Part shown: positions 42,996-53,600 of the stretch, piece by piece | Layout: every line of letters starts with the position of its first letter | Numbering within the stretch: position 1 is the stretch's first letter | NCBI RefSeq assembly: GCF_029931775.1 | Contig: NC_079312.1 | Coordinates: 122,944,872 to 123,008,871, forward strand | From: Euleptes europaea | Taxonomy: Eukaryota; Chordata; Lepidosauria; Squamata; Sphaerodactylidae | Length of the DNA stretch: 64,000 nt | Direction of reading: 5' to 3' | Notes under the pieces: model-generated | Databases searched by the model: none | Told to the model about the DNA's origin: nothing | Seen by the model: the letters and a program-made list of their open reading frames with translations, nothing else | Made by a program: the position numbers and the translations under genes

Positions 42996-43830
42996 TAGGG
43001 TTGCCAACCTCCAGGTACTCAATACTATCAACAATCTGCAAGCACATAGGCGCGTTCAATCACATCAACAACTTCCTGTGTATTCGGTTTTATATTTTTC
43101 TTTAACAGAATCAATCACAACAATTATTCTATTGCCTGGATATCGAACTACACCTAAATGCATAGTACCATCCAAATTGATACAGCTCAAGATTGATACA
43201 AACGTTCCGAAAGATTGATACAAACGTTACAAGATAGTGGAAACGAGTTCTGCGTGCAAGTGCAGCAAAAATGAAAGTCGAGAAATGAAACCAAGGCCAT
43301 CGTCCTATAAAATAAATCTCCAGCCGGGAAGATTGTTTATTTTATAGGACGATGTCCTTGGTTTCAGTTCTTAAGACTTTCATTTTTGCTGCACTTGCAT
43401 GCAGAACTCGTTTCTACTATCTTGTAACGTTTGTATCAATCTTGAGTTGTATCAATTTTGATGTTACTATACATTTAGGTGTAGTTAGATATTCAGGCAA
43501 TAGAATAATTGTTGTGATTGATTCTGTTAAAGAAAAATATAAAACTGAGTACACAGGAAGTTGTTGATGTTATTGAAGGAGCCTACGTGCTTACATATTT
43601 TTGATAGTCGATACTGTTAGAGCACAGGTTTATTGTTAATTGTAGTAACCTCCAGGTAGTAGCTGGAGATCTCCTGCTATTACAACTGATCTCCAGCCGA
43701 TAGAGATCGGTTCACCTGGAGAAAATGGCCACTTTGGCAATTGGACTCTGTGGCATTGAAACCCCTCCCCTCTACCCTCAGGCTCCACCCAAAAAATCTG
43801 CTGGTGGTAAAGAGGGACCTGGCAACCCTA
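42996..43830 (+). mobile_element. hAT-type MITE (TAGGGTTGCCA family), copy 5, split by a palindrome
   Basis: The ends TAGGGTTGCCAACC and CTGGCAACCCTA are 835 bp apart because a 629-bp palindrome (43018-43646) interrupts it. Its own target duplication survives as CTTCCATA (42988-42995) and CTTACATA (43831-43838), 7 of 8 alike. The MITE was therefore there first. Confidence 0.88.
43018..43646. mobile_element. 629-bp foldback (palindromic) insertion
   Basis: Two arms of about 290-300 bp are inverted copies of each other with scattered mismatches. For example ACAGAATCAATCACAACAAT in the left arm is mirrored by ATTGTTGTGATTGATTCTGT in the right arm. The centre is a short spacer around 43321-43336 (CTCCAGCCGGGAAGATTG). 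An exact 12-bp target duplication AACCTCCAGGTA flanks it (43006-43017, 43647-43658). The outer ends are not symmetrical; the right arm is longer. No frame with recognisable domains. Family not recognised. Confidence 0.85.
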
Positions 43831-44070
43831 CTTACATAGTGCGTTTTAAATGCCCTCAAAGTGGTTTCCCACCTATGATGACCCTTTGAATTAATGACCC
43901 CCACACAAAAAAGTCCTATCGTTAATAATCTTGCTCAGTTCTTGCAGATTGAGGGCCGTGGCTTCCTTTATAGAGTCGATTCATCTCATGTTGGGTCTTC
44001 TTCCTCTTTCCCTGCTGCCTTCAACTTTTCCTAGCGTTATTGTCTTTTCCAGTGACTCTGGTCTTACATT

Positions 44071-44332
44071 AAGGTAAAGGTCCCCTGTGCAAGCACCAGG
44101 TCATTCCTGACCCATGGGGTGACATCACATCCCAACGTTTACCAGGCAGACGTTGTCTATGGGGTGGTTTGCCAGTGCCTTCCCCAGTCATCTTCCCTTT
44201 ACCCCCAGCAAGCTGGGTTCTAATTTTACAGACCTCGGAAGGATGTAAGGCTGAGTCAACCTTGAGCCAGCTACCTGAAACCGACTTCTGTCGGGATTGA
44301 ACTCAGGTCGTGAGCAGAGCTTGGAGCCAGCC
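44071..44332 (-). mobile_element. tRNA-derived SINE (CCGACGGAAGTCGG type), copy 1
   Basis: Minus strand: GAGTTCAATCCCGACAGAAG box-B region, then GGTAGCTGGCTCAAGGTTGA, GGCAAACCACCCCATAGAC, and the 3' part GACCTGGTGCTTGCACAGGG. Common squamate tRNA SINE; the 5' head is slightly shortened here. Confidence 0.8.
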
Positions 44333-44612
44333 ATTAATATATTTATTTTGGATAGCAACTTGTTATAAATAATATTTGGGCTTTAGGTTATATATCCTAC
44401 TTAGAGCATTGGGTTGAATAAAAAGCCCTAAGACAAGTACTGTTGAGCTTATTTTTCTCCATCATTTGCTCTGCTTGCCTATGCCAAAACAACAACGGCT
44501 TGAAAATTTGCTTTGATTTAAAAAAAAATCCATTTGAGTATATCCAAAATGTAATTTCTATTACCACAATATCTCTAGGCACTAAGCTAACATTTCAGCT
44601 TACTCTTTCATG

Positions 44613-44830
44613 TAGGGTTGCCAGGTCCCCTCTGGCCACTGATGAGGGGTAAGGTTGCCACATCCAAGTTGGGAAACTCCTGGAGATTTGGGGATGGAGT
44701 TTGGGGAGGATAGGGACCTCAGTGGGGTATAAAGCATCTGTTTTCTCTAGGGGAACAAATCTCTGTATTCTGGAAAAGAGCTGTAATTATGGGGGAATTC
44801 TCATGTCCCACGTGAAGGTTGGCAACCCTA
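44613..44830 (-). mobile_element. hAT-type MITE (TAGGGTTGCCA family), copy 6
   Basis: Termini TAGGGTTGCC and TTGGCAACCCTA. Target duplication CTTTCATG (44605-44612) and CTTTCGTG (44831-44838), 7 of 8 alike. The body is in reverse orientation. Confidence 0.83.
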
Positions 44831-44838
44831 CTTTCGTG

Positions 44839-46520
44839 TTATCCTTCCTTTCCAAGCCCCTTCACCATAATAGACACTCACTATCCAGATACATTGAGGG
44901 GCATAAATATTTAAATAAATAAATTTTGGATTCAGAACAGGGTGTTCCATTGATGCTTATATGAGCAGAGTAAATTCAATGAAAATTCAATAAAAGCAGA
45001 AATTAGGCAGAGTTTGAAAACTCTGCCAGTTAATTGCTGTCTTGCCCCATTCTTTCTGCTATTTCACATCACCCAGGTGGACCTTCTGTGTCCCTCAACT
45101 CTGAGTGCTTTATAGAAAAGTTTAACAGAAAAACAGACTGGAAATGTAACCTCTCTCCAAAGCAGCCATTTTTTCCAAGCCCTTTTCTCCGGTTTTGTAG
45201 GTTACAAGAGAGACACCAGAAGAGATGGGTTCTCCAGGAGTGGAAAACTCCGGAACCATTGTGATGTTGGCTCAGAACCTTGCCGGTCTTTTCCGTAGGC
45301 CCAGAGCCAACAGTTATCTGATGCTACAGATTCATCTGCTCAGCATCAAGGCTAGTGACGGCTGAACACTGCAATCAAATTCAGCAGCAAGGGCCGGGGT
45401 AATGGTGGTCTAGCAGCACTGGTTTCAGTAGATTTACATGCTGGGGGGAAGCGCGGGCATGGGTCAAAGGAGCGCAGCCTGGATGGTGGGTGTGTCACCC
45501 ACCCAGCTGCTGGTCTCCTTCTCTTTTTTTTTCCGTGGGGGTGGCCACCGTGCGTCCTGCCCAGTGCATTTGTCTCCACCCTAACGCCTAGCTCCAGCAC
45601 AGGATCCAAATGGATTTGAGCACAGAAGTGACCGCTTCTCGTTTCCAGAAGCTACGTGTGCAAGGAGCAGATTATTTGGTCCATGAGGAAATCACTCCTA
45701 CTTCTCCAGCTGGCTGTGTAGAATGCCAATTGGCTGGTCTGAGGAATAATTCTCAAGCCACGCCCCCATCAGCTAGACAAGAGTGTTGATTGGTTGGCCC
45801 TTACAAGGTGCACCAGGATACCTCCCTCCCCATCATCTGCCTGGCTGGAGCATCAATATTTCACATCACCCAGGTGGACTATCTTCCAGAAAGATGCCAC
45901 ATTTCCTTCATAGAAGTACAGTTCCCAGAATGCTTTGGTCAGAAGCCACAATAGTTAGAACAGGCTCATTTGCTGCCCTATATTTTGACCTCAGGTCCAG
46001 CTGATAGGGGAGGAGAGGCTGCAAGACAGGGTCTCAGTCCGAAATACACACCTCTGCTTCAGAGACTTCCAGCCTGGAGGAGCCTCATCCTGGCACTTCT
46101 TGCATCTGCAACCAATGCCTTGTCTCCTGGGTGAGGTGTCTACGCAGAAGACCACCTGGACCCCAACAATCGACATTTGGACCCGGATGCAACAGGGACC
46201 CAGGCATTCCATCAGGTGGCTGAGGACCTGGGTGGCCAAGCACAGAGCCACATCCACCCTTGGCCCCTGTGAAGTTCAGTACTGGTTCAGAAGATGGAGA
46301 AGCTCTATTCTGTCTACTAAAACAACACCAAGAGCTAATATTGTTAGTATTATATTTATTACTGTTATTATTATTCTTACTCCTCCTATTACTATTAGTA
46401 TTGTTGTTCTTATTAAAGTTTTTTTCCCATTTAAAAGGACCTGGACTTGTATGTATTTTGAAGGAACTGCCTGGTGGGTGAACACCTTTTCATGATATAG
46501 GTTCAGTTCCTCTTTCTGTG
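44839..46520. other. Unassigned intergenic stretch
   Basis: Moderately GC-rich with several C/T-rich patches and a TTA/ATT-rich microsatellite-like run at 46338-46420. The frames here are short and match nothing I know. Confidence 0.4.
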
Positions 46521-46527
46521 ATTCTTG

Positions 46528-46725
46528 GGGCTGCCAACCTCCAGGTGGGGCCTGAAGTCCTGCCAGATTTACAATTGATGTTCAGACTACAGAAATCAGT
46601 TATTTGGAGGAACAGTCAGCTTCAAAGGGTGGACTCTATGGCAACACACCCCTTCTACGCTCCCTCTCCTCCCCCCAAACCACACCAAAATCTCCAGGAA
46701 TTTCCCAAGCTGGAGTTGGCAGCCA
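46528..46725 (+). mobile_element. hAT-type MITE (TAGGGTTGCCA family), diverged copy
   Basis: GGCTGCCAACCTCCAGGTGG at the left and GGAGTTGGCAGCC at the right, with family body motifs between. No clear target duplication remains. Confidence 0.6.
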
Positions 46726-46754
46726 TTTTATAAAACAAATTACAAGAATGGAAT

Positions 46755-46910
46755 CTGGGACTGGAATTAGTGCTCTGGGACTGGAACGATGGCCCCTGGA
46801 GAATAGTAGAAGCGTTCTGTCATTCCAGTGCCAGAACACTTCTGCTGCCCCCAGGGACCATCATTCCACTGTGGGAGACTGCCATTCCAGTCCCAGAGCA
46901 GTGATTGTCG
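46755..46910. repeat. Imperfect inverted repeat
   Basis: CTGGGACTGGAA at the left and TTCCAGTCCCAGAGCA at the right, with nested GATGGCCCCTGG and CCCAGGGACCATC. Likely an old foldback element. Confidence 0.5.
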
Positions 46911-46959
46911 CCCTATCATTCTACTTTGGGGGGCTTTAATTCAAGGTCCAGAACAGTCT

Positions 46960-48548
46960 GTCTGAGTCCAGAGACTGTCAGTCCTCTCTGCAGGCTGCCA
47001 CTTCCAGGCCCAGGGCAGGTTTCTCAAAATTCCTTCCGCACTGTCTTTGCAACTTTTATGTATTTCAATTGTGAGCGCACAAGTCAGTTGGCATTCCAGG
47101 ATCCCATTCCATCCAATGGGCTCTCATGCCTCTCCGATTATTTCCAGTGGGCATTCCTGTCGTTCGTTTTAGTACACCCCACCTGAGCGTTTCTGCATTT
47201 CCTTCTGCCTCCCTGAAAGGCAAAACAGCTTCGCTCGCAATCCTGCTGGCTAACTCTAATTTTTGCTTTGGGCAAAACGCCCTGTTACTATAGTAGCAGA
47301 AGCTTTTCGATGACGAAGCCCCCCGTGTTTTTGATCGTGTCCAATGAAGAACAACTCTGTGCCCCCGCAGGAGGAATAATTGAGGTGCCCAAACCAAATA
47401 TGGCTGACAGATCTGCAGGGAAATAGTAGTAGATGGCTAGACTTAATGGTTGCCTGATGAAGCTTTTATTTTCTCGATTGCAGTCCACGTGAGTTGCAAC
47501 AGACCTCAGATGAAGAAAGCAGACCCTTATCTATACTTTGTATTAATTTTATATTAGGTTTTGATGTCATAATGTTGGATAGGATAAGAACAGGTTAATT
47601 AAAATAATATTGGGATTAGCTCCGTTAGCAAAAGTTTATGCAATTCATTTTTAGATGGAAGAGGGAGAAGGGGAAGTCATCTTATTGTTAAATTAGTGAT
47701 ACTACTTGTTTTTCTTTTTATTATTACTATTATTTTTTAGTAATGGATATTGTTTCTGTTGATATGTTAAATGAAGAAAATAAAAAAATATTATAAAAAA
47801 GAAAGCAGGCTCGGACACTTCTTTTTGTTGCAGTTCTTCGAAATGGTCATACCCTAGCTAGTGTCCGTCCTCCCCACCCCCTGACTTGGGTACCTCGGAG
47901 AAAGTAGCAATGCAGCGAGTGGGGAGATCCAGGGACTACAGCAGGTTTGGGAAGTGAAAGTGCCATATCCTCTACCCCAGAATGTAGAAAACAAGCTAGT
48001 AGAGCTCATGTACTAGATTTCCCCCTCCCTTTCCTGGAGTTACAGGGGCGGGGAGGCTGGACTTGTTAGACTTCTAGTTGTTACCCAGCCTTTGAAAACA
48101 CAGGACGCCACCCTTATGGACCATTTCAGGATACAGGGGGAATCCCATCTTTGACGTCTCCTTTGCATTAAAAAAACAAAACACAACTTTAACTTCGCAT
48201 CGAGCAATTCTCTTTGCTAGTTACGCCGGTTTTCTGTCTGCACGACGTTATTAACATAACGGGACAGTTTCAAATGTGATCCTCCACGTGAAGTCTGAAG
48301 AGGCGCAGTCCTTTCAACAATGCTCGATCTCTTGCACGTGTGAACCCAGCCGGTTTGTCTCCCAAATGTTTAGCCTGTACAACTTATTTATGAACTGGAC
48401 ATTGATTTTATGTATTGGATATCCGCTTCTAACTATCCTGCTGCCTCCCCACCCCTTACACTCACAGCCCAACTTTTAAAGACCCCCTCCCATTCCAAGG
48501 AGGGATCAGGTTCATCCAGGGACAAATCCTGATTTTAATAAAAGACGA
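46960..48548. other. Mostly unassigned; L1-like LINE tail near 47500-47805
   Basis: The 47.5-47.8 kb part is AT-rich and ends GAAAATAAAAAAATATTAT, the look of a LINE 3' end. The rest shows no gene. Confidence 0.4.
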
Positions 48549-48652
48549 GGGCCAGTTATGCATGGGAGGTTTTGCCTTGGACTTGCCACTCTTTAGATGC
48601 ACATTTCCCCCATCCAAATTCTCAAAACTCAACAATAAGCCCCCTTGCAGAG

Positions 48653-49144
48653 GTTTTTTTAATATAATTTTTTATTAATTTTTATATCATAAAACAAAAA
48701 CAAATACAATAATATAAAAAATTAAAAAAAGGAAATACAAGAGAGTATCTATATATACTTATTAATACATTCGTGGTTACAAAATTATAAGGTCCGAAAA
48801 GATACCCCTTCGCCCCTCCACCCACCTTAAAAAAGTGACCCATCACCCGACTTCCGAAGAAGTGTCTTAACAGTGTTACTACTCTGAAGATGCCTGCCAC
48901 AGTTGCTGGCGAAACGTCAGGAAAGAAAATTCCAAGACCACGGTTACACAGCCCGGATAACCTACAAGAACCAAGTGTCTTAACAGTTTTAAAAATATCT
49001 ATTAACAATAAAATATAAAAAATATGAAAACTAGTTTCTATAACTCAATAATTAAAGTAGTAAAATCCACTTTTGCCAGTTTATCCCAATAGGTGACGGC
49101 CTTTGCCCATGTTTTTTTTTTTTTTTTAAATTATTCCATGTTTT
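48653..49144 (-). mobile_element. AT-rich LINE-like (L1-type) 3' fragment inside the MITE
   Basis: Flanked by the exact 11-bp repeat CCCTTGCAGAG (48642-48652, 49145-49155). On the minus strand it ends in a poly-A-like tract. It contains TATTGTATTTGTTTTTGTTT, typical of lizard L1 tails. It is itself interrupted at 48875-48972. Confidence 0.65.
48875..48972 (+). mobile_element. 98-bp retroelement scrap with 15-bp target duplication
   Basis: Flanked by exact AAGTGTCTTAACAGT (48860-48874 and 48973-48987). The insert reads CTGAAGATGCCTGCCACAGT, then GGCGAAACGTCAGG and CACAGCCCGGATAACC. The motif occurs at the end of a common vertebrate retroelement, possibly Penelope-like; family uncertain. Confidence 0.7.
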
Positions 49145-49299
49145 CCCTTGCAGAGTTTGGAGGATTCCGATGGGCGAAATGTGCATCTACAGAGGGGCAA
49201 TTCCAAGGGCAAAACCTCCCGTGCATCAGTGGCCAAAGGAAAACCCCTAACGATGCCTGTCGGTTTCTTCCTTCGCAAGACATCAATGCATGCACACTG

Positions 49300-49503
49300 T
49301 TGCAACGTTGGAGCCACGTCTAATTGGAACCGGAAGTGACACGATAAAGAAAGCTTGTGTCCCCCCCCCTCCTTGGTACTCTAGATCTACTTTTGAAAGA
49401 CTCTATGGCTGAGTGGGAAGGCCTCTCTGCTTTAGCTCTATGGTATTTGAAGCATCATGTGTCCCCCCCCCCTCCCGAAGGAGTTTAGCAAACGGAAGCT
49501 TAG
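49300..49503 (+). promoter_or_regulatory. CYBC1: Candidate CYBC1 promoter and first non-coding exon
   Basis: An ETS-type site ACCGGAAGTG lies at 49329-49338, and a strong donor (CTTAG/GTGAGT) follows at 49503/49504. It is the best plus-strand donor I saw within about 1 kb upstream of the first coding exon. ETS sites are common in TATA-less promoters of myeloid and housekeeping genes. Not proved by sequence alone. Confidence 0.4.
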
Positions 49504-49920
49504 GTGAGTTTCAAAGGGACGAGGAGAAGGAGCCACCTCCAAGAGGTGGCTGAATTGTGCCTGGGGAGAGAGGACTAAGCCCCCCTTCCCAAGTTGGAGG
49601 GTGGTGTGGGATGCTGCATAGGGACCCTTTGCTTTTCCAAATATTATTCGTTGGCTGTAAGATGCACTTGGAGGAAAATGTTAGTATGACTTCCCTTTTT
49701 ACCACTTTCAGTGCAGGCTAAGACTTAAGGGTTGCATCATGTGCAGTAGTTTTTTTCCACAAAGTTGCGGGGGGGAGTGGCAAGGCTTTTTTTTAGGGGG
49801 GGGCAGCTTACTTGTTACGATGATGTTTCGCTTTATGACACCGAAATGTACTGTCTGGAAAAGCCACAATTGTTTTAAATTTGATTCACAGTGGGTCGCT
49901 GTGTTAGTCTGTCTGCAGTA

Positions 49921-50265
49921 GTAGAGAAGAGCAAGAGTCCAGTAGCACCTTTAAGACTAACAAAAATATTTTCTGGCAGGGTAGGAGCTTTCGTGAGCCA
50001 CAGCGTGAGCTGTGGCTCACAAAAGCTCCTACCCTGCCAGAAAATATTTTTGTTAGTCTTAAAGGTGCTACTGGACTCTTGCTCTTTTCTACTATTGTTT
50101 TAAATTTAGTGTTGCTAAATATTTTTGTTAATCTTAAAGGTGCTACTGGACTCTTGCTCTTCTCTACTATTGTTTTAAATTTAGTGTTGCTAAATATTTT
50201 TGTTAGTCTTAAAGGTGCTACTGGACTCTTGCTCTTTTCTACTATTGTTTTAAATTTAGTGTTGC
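49921..50265. repeat. Hairpin plus 75-bp tandem repeats
   Basis: Arms of 83 bp (49921-50003 and 50010-50092) form a near-perfect palindrome around CGTGAG. The right half then continues as tandem 75-bp units (50093-50167, 50168-50242, partial to about 50265), each with TAAATATTTTTGTTA and AAAGGTGCTACTGGACTCTT. It lies about 210 bp before the first CYBC1 coding exon. Confidence 0.85.
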
Positions 50266-50475
50266 TTAGGCAGATGTCAAAGGTGCAGTTTCCGCTTTAA
50301 AGCGCACACATTTGATCGTCAGCATTTTTGCATGGGTGATGAAGCTCCAAATAAGTTGGTAGAATCTGGTAGTCAGATTTCAGGGTATGAAGAGTATTCT
50401 CAAGGAAAAAGAAAAAGTGGCATGGCCCTAGAAGCAATGCATTAGTTGATTTTTCCCCCCTCCATCATTCTGTAG

Positions 50476-50601
50476 GTGCAGCTGGTCTCTTTGGATTCCC
50501 CCTCTCGCCCCCGAAAATGTATATGCTGGTTGAAACCCATTCAAACGATGTTCTTCATTTAAAAAGGTCACCTGGCATAAGATCATGGTCTCTCCTTGTA
50601 G
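50476..50601 (+). CDS. CYBC1: CYBC1 first coding exon (with 5' UTR part)
   Basis: A pyrimidine tract and TCTGTAG precede 50476. The ATG is at 50517-50519, so 41 nt are UTR. It reads MYMLVETHSNDVLHLKRSPG then IRSWSLLV, with a split glycine at donor GTAAGA. The start was chosen because MY-VET--LHLKR-PGIRSWSLLVG is the conserved N terminus. Confidence 0.93.
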
Positions 50602-53600
50602 GTAAGACTGCAATCCTTGTATATATCTGTAATGGATCACGTTTATTTCAGTGTGTATATATATATTCCCTCATCAACCACTATCACGTCTGAGACTTAT
50701 GACTGTCTCATATTGCCCTGCACAATATGGTTGGGGAATCTGCCAAAGAAACTCTTTCTGTATAAAAATCACTATTTCTGGAGGATGTCTTTTTTGTTTT
50801 TGGTTCTGTGTAAAGTCAGAAATATTTGGCACACGAGAGGCTGTTTGAAGTAAAGCTCTGAAAGGTTTTAATTTTCTCCGCTTAGGGGATGGTAAAGGTC
50901 AGGTTAAGAAAGTGTCATTAAATGAACTTGGCTTGTAACAGAAACACAAGAATGAGGAACTTCTGATAGATCTACACAAGAGATATTTATTATTTCAAGA
51001 TGTAGCAAAGGTGGTTGTCATACGAGTGTTGATATGTTTATTATTTACTGAGGTTGATTTCTCTTGGCAGTCACTACTTTGTGTCATACACATAGGCTTC
51101 TTCAAACAATATCTCTTAATTAGGAGGAGTTAGGAACGTATACACACTTTCTGATTTTACTTCTTTAAGCTGAGATCACTCTTTTCCTTAGAGCTATTTC
51201 GCATAATCACTTTGGGATCACCCTCTCTACAATAGAGTTATTTCCCTTTATAACTGGTTATGGATCCTGCTTGATCCTAAAACCAGTGTGTGTTCCTCTC
51301 ACTCCCAAGGAGAATCCTCCACAGACAGCTTACAGCTCACTCAGCTGCCTCCAGACTCTGTCTGTTAACTCTCTCCTTCAACAGTCAACCCTCAACTGCC
51401 AGTTTTCAACCATCATCCTTGGAAACCATGATCCATAGAACCATTCAAATTCCCTGTCAATCACGGGGTTCTATGATCAGGACAACTCCTTAGAATGCAG
51501 CTGTCCATCGCAGTATCATACATTCTTTGTCCTTTGATCTTTTTATGTTTGGCACCTTAGGGCGATTCCTAGTGAGTTGTCCTGTTCTTCCGCCTATGTG
51601 GATTGTTTGGTTAGTGGGAATTGTTCATGGGACAATTAGTGCACAGTAAAGATTTCTTTTCACAGGGAGTGATCAGTTCTTTGAAATGGTATGAAGGTGA
51701 ATAGTAGAAAGGCCCAGCAAAGCTGTGTGTTTTGTAAGAGCAAGATGCTGATGGTTTTTATAAATAGCTGAACTTACATGAGAGCCAGCGTGATATAGTG
51801 GTTAAGAGTGGTGGACTCTAATCTGGAAAACTGGGTTTGATTCCCCACTCCTCCACATGAGCGGCGGACTCTAATATGGTGAACTGGGTTCGTTTCCCCA
51901 GCCCTACACATGAATCCAGCCGGGTGACCTTGGGCCAGTCACAGTTCTCTTAGCGCTCTCTCAGCCTCACCTATCTCACAAGGTGTCTGTTATGGGGAGA
52001 GGAAGGGAAGGGGATTGTGAGCCAGATTGATTCTCCTTAAAAGGTAGAGAAAATTGCTATATAAAAACCAGCGCTGCTTCTTCTTCATTCTGAGTTAATA
52101 TTTTTCTCTTTTTTCTTCTTCTAGGAATCTCCTCTGTGGGCCTGGCTGCAGCTTACTACAGTGCAGGTAAAATTCAGTAACTTCAATGGGGACTTTTCAT
52201 TAGAACTTACTAGAACTTTCTTGGAAGCCAAAATATCTTTTCCTTAAAAGCCCAGCATGATATGTTTTACTTTATTTGGTTGGTATTCTGCTTCTCTGAA
52301 AAGCTTAGAATAGCTGGCAGAGGTTTTGAAATGTACACATGAGTCAGCATTCCTTAACTGGTTCACAGTAAAAATAGTCCATATAGATGGACACAAGAGA
52401 TGGACCCTTTCTCACTGAGACCCAAGACAGATTACACTATATAAGTCAATACAGTCAACATGATGGGATATTCAATAAACAAAGCAATTGGGCTTGGATT
52501 GCAGAAATCTGAAAACAAGTAGAAAACTGAGCTGAAACAAAGCATAAGTGTTTGTGTCTTTCTGAGACCCTTTGTATGTAATGTCGCTAATGGCACCTGT
52601 CTGTAGTGTCCTGAGATGATGTGCGTTATTCTGCCTTCTTGCCTTTCTTAGTATTTCCTACTTACTTTCACTGCCACCAAAGCTCTCCCCTTCTTAAAAG
52701 GTAAGGAAAAGGTCCCCTGTGCAAGCACCGGGTCATTCCTGACCCATGGGGTGACGTCACATCCCGACGTTTACTAGGCAGACTTTGTTTACGGGGTGGT
52801 TTGCCAGTGCCTTCCCCAGTCATCTTCCCTTTACCCCCAGCAAGCTGGGTACTCATTTTACCGATCTTGGGAGGATGGAAGGCTGAGTCAACCTTGAGCC
52901 GGCTACCTGAACCCGACTTCCGTCGGGATCGAACTCAGGTCGTGAACAGAGCTTTTGACTGCAGTACTGCAGCTTACCACTCTGGCTTAGTTATATTTGC
53001 CACAATGACTAAATGGTTAGTGCTCTGAGGTAAAAGGGGATCCTTTACACTAAATAAAACAGTTATTTTCACTTAAACATAGAGTTTATTTAAAAGTATA
53101 ACAGCCTACTGGTTTCAGTAGGGTTCATAAGCGTAATGGTTTCAGATAGGTACAGTTCTTCTTTCTGTGAAGTTTCTCAAATAGCCATAGCCCTAAAGGC
53201 TTACCATCCTCATTTGCCACTTAGGCTAATGACGTCCACAAAGAACCCAGATGGCTCTCACAGCACTTCACTCAAACTCTTCATCCACTCCTCTCTCTTC
53301 TCCTCTTGCTCACACCAATCCTCTCTACAAACCGGTCAATTCCACCCCCTAGGGTGCAGCTTCTGTCCAAACACACACCTAACACACCTAACCCATCCTT
53401 TCTTATTCTAGAGGTCTGCATTTTAAACTACACCAACAGACATATAAAACCTTACATTAAAACACAGAAATAAAACACACAGAAAATATTTTAATAGCAA
53501 ACACTGCAATAAACATTAACATTACATGCTAAATGATGCAGAAATTACAGAGAATCATGCTTACACAAGCAGACAGCAGGTACTGTATGCAGTGGTATAG

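Larger units (their letters stand above)
48549..49234. mobile_element. Palindromic MITE (GGCC-TGCATGGGAGG family), copy D, interrupted
   Basis: Left arm 48549-48652 (GCATGGGAGGTTTTGCCTTG) and right arm 49156-49234 (GGCAAAACCTCCCGTGCATC) are the two halves of the same MITE as at 631-816. They are separated by an insertion at 48653-49144 with an 11-bp target duplication. Confidence 0.8.

Noticed and set aside
46338-46420. Leu/Ile-rich putative membrane peptide frames
   Set aside because: They are translations of a TTA/ATT-rich microsatellite-like run.
50093-50265. CRISPR-like regular repeats
   Set aside because: Units are directly adjacent with no unique spacers, and this is vertebrate DNA. 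They are tandem copies of a hairpin arm.
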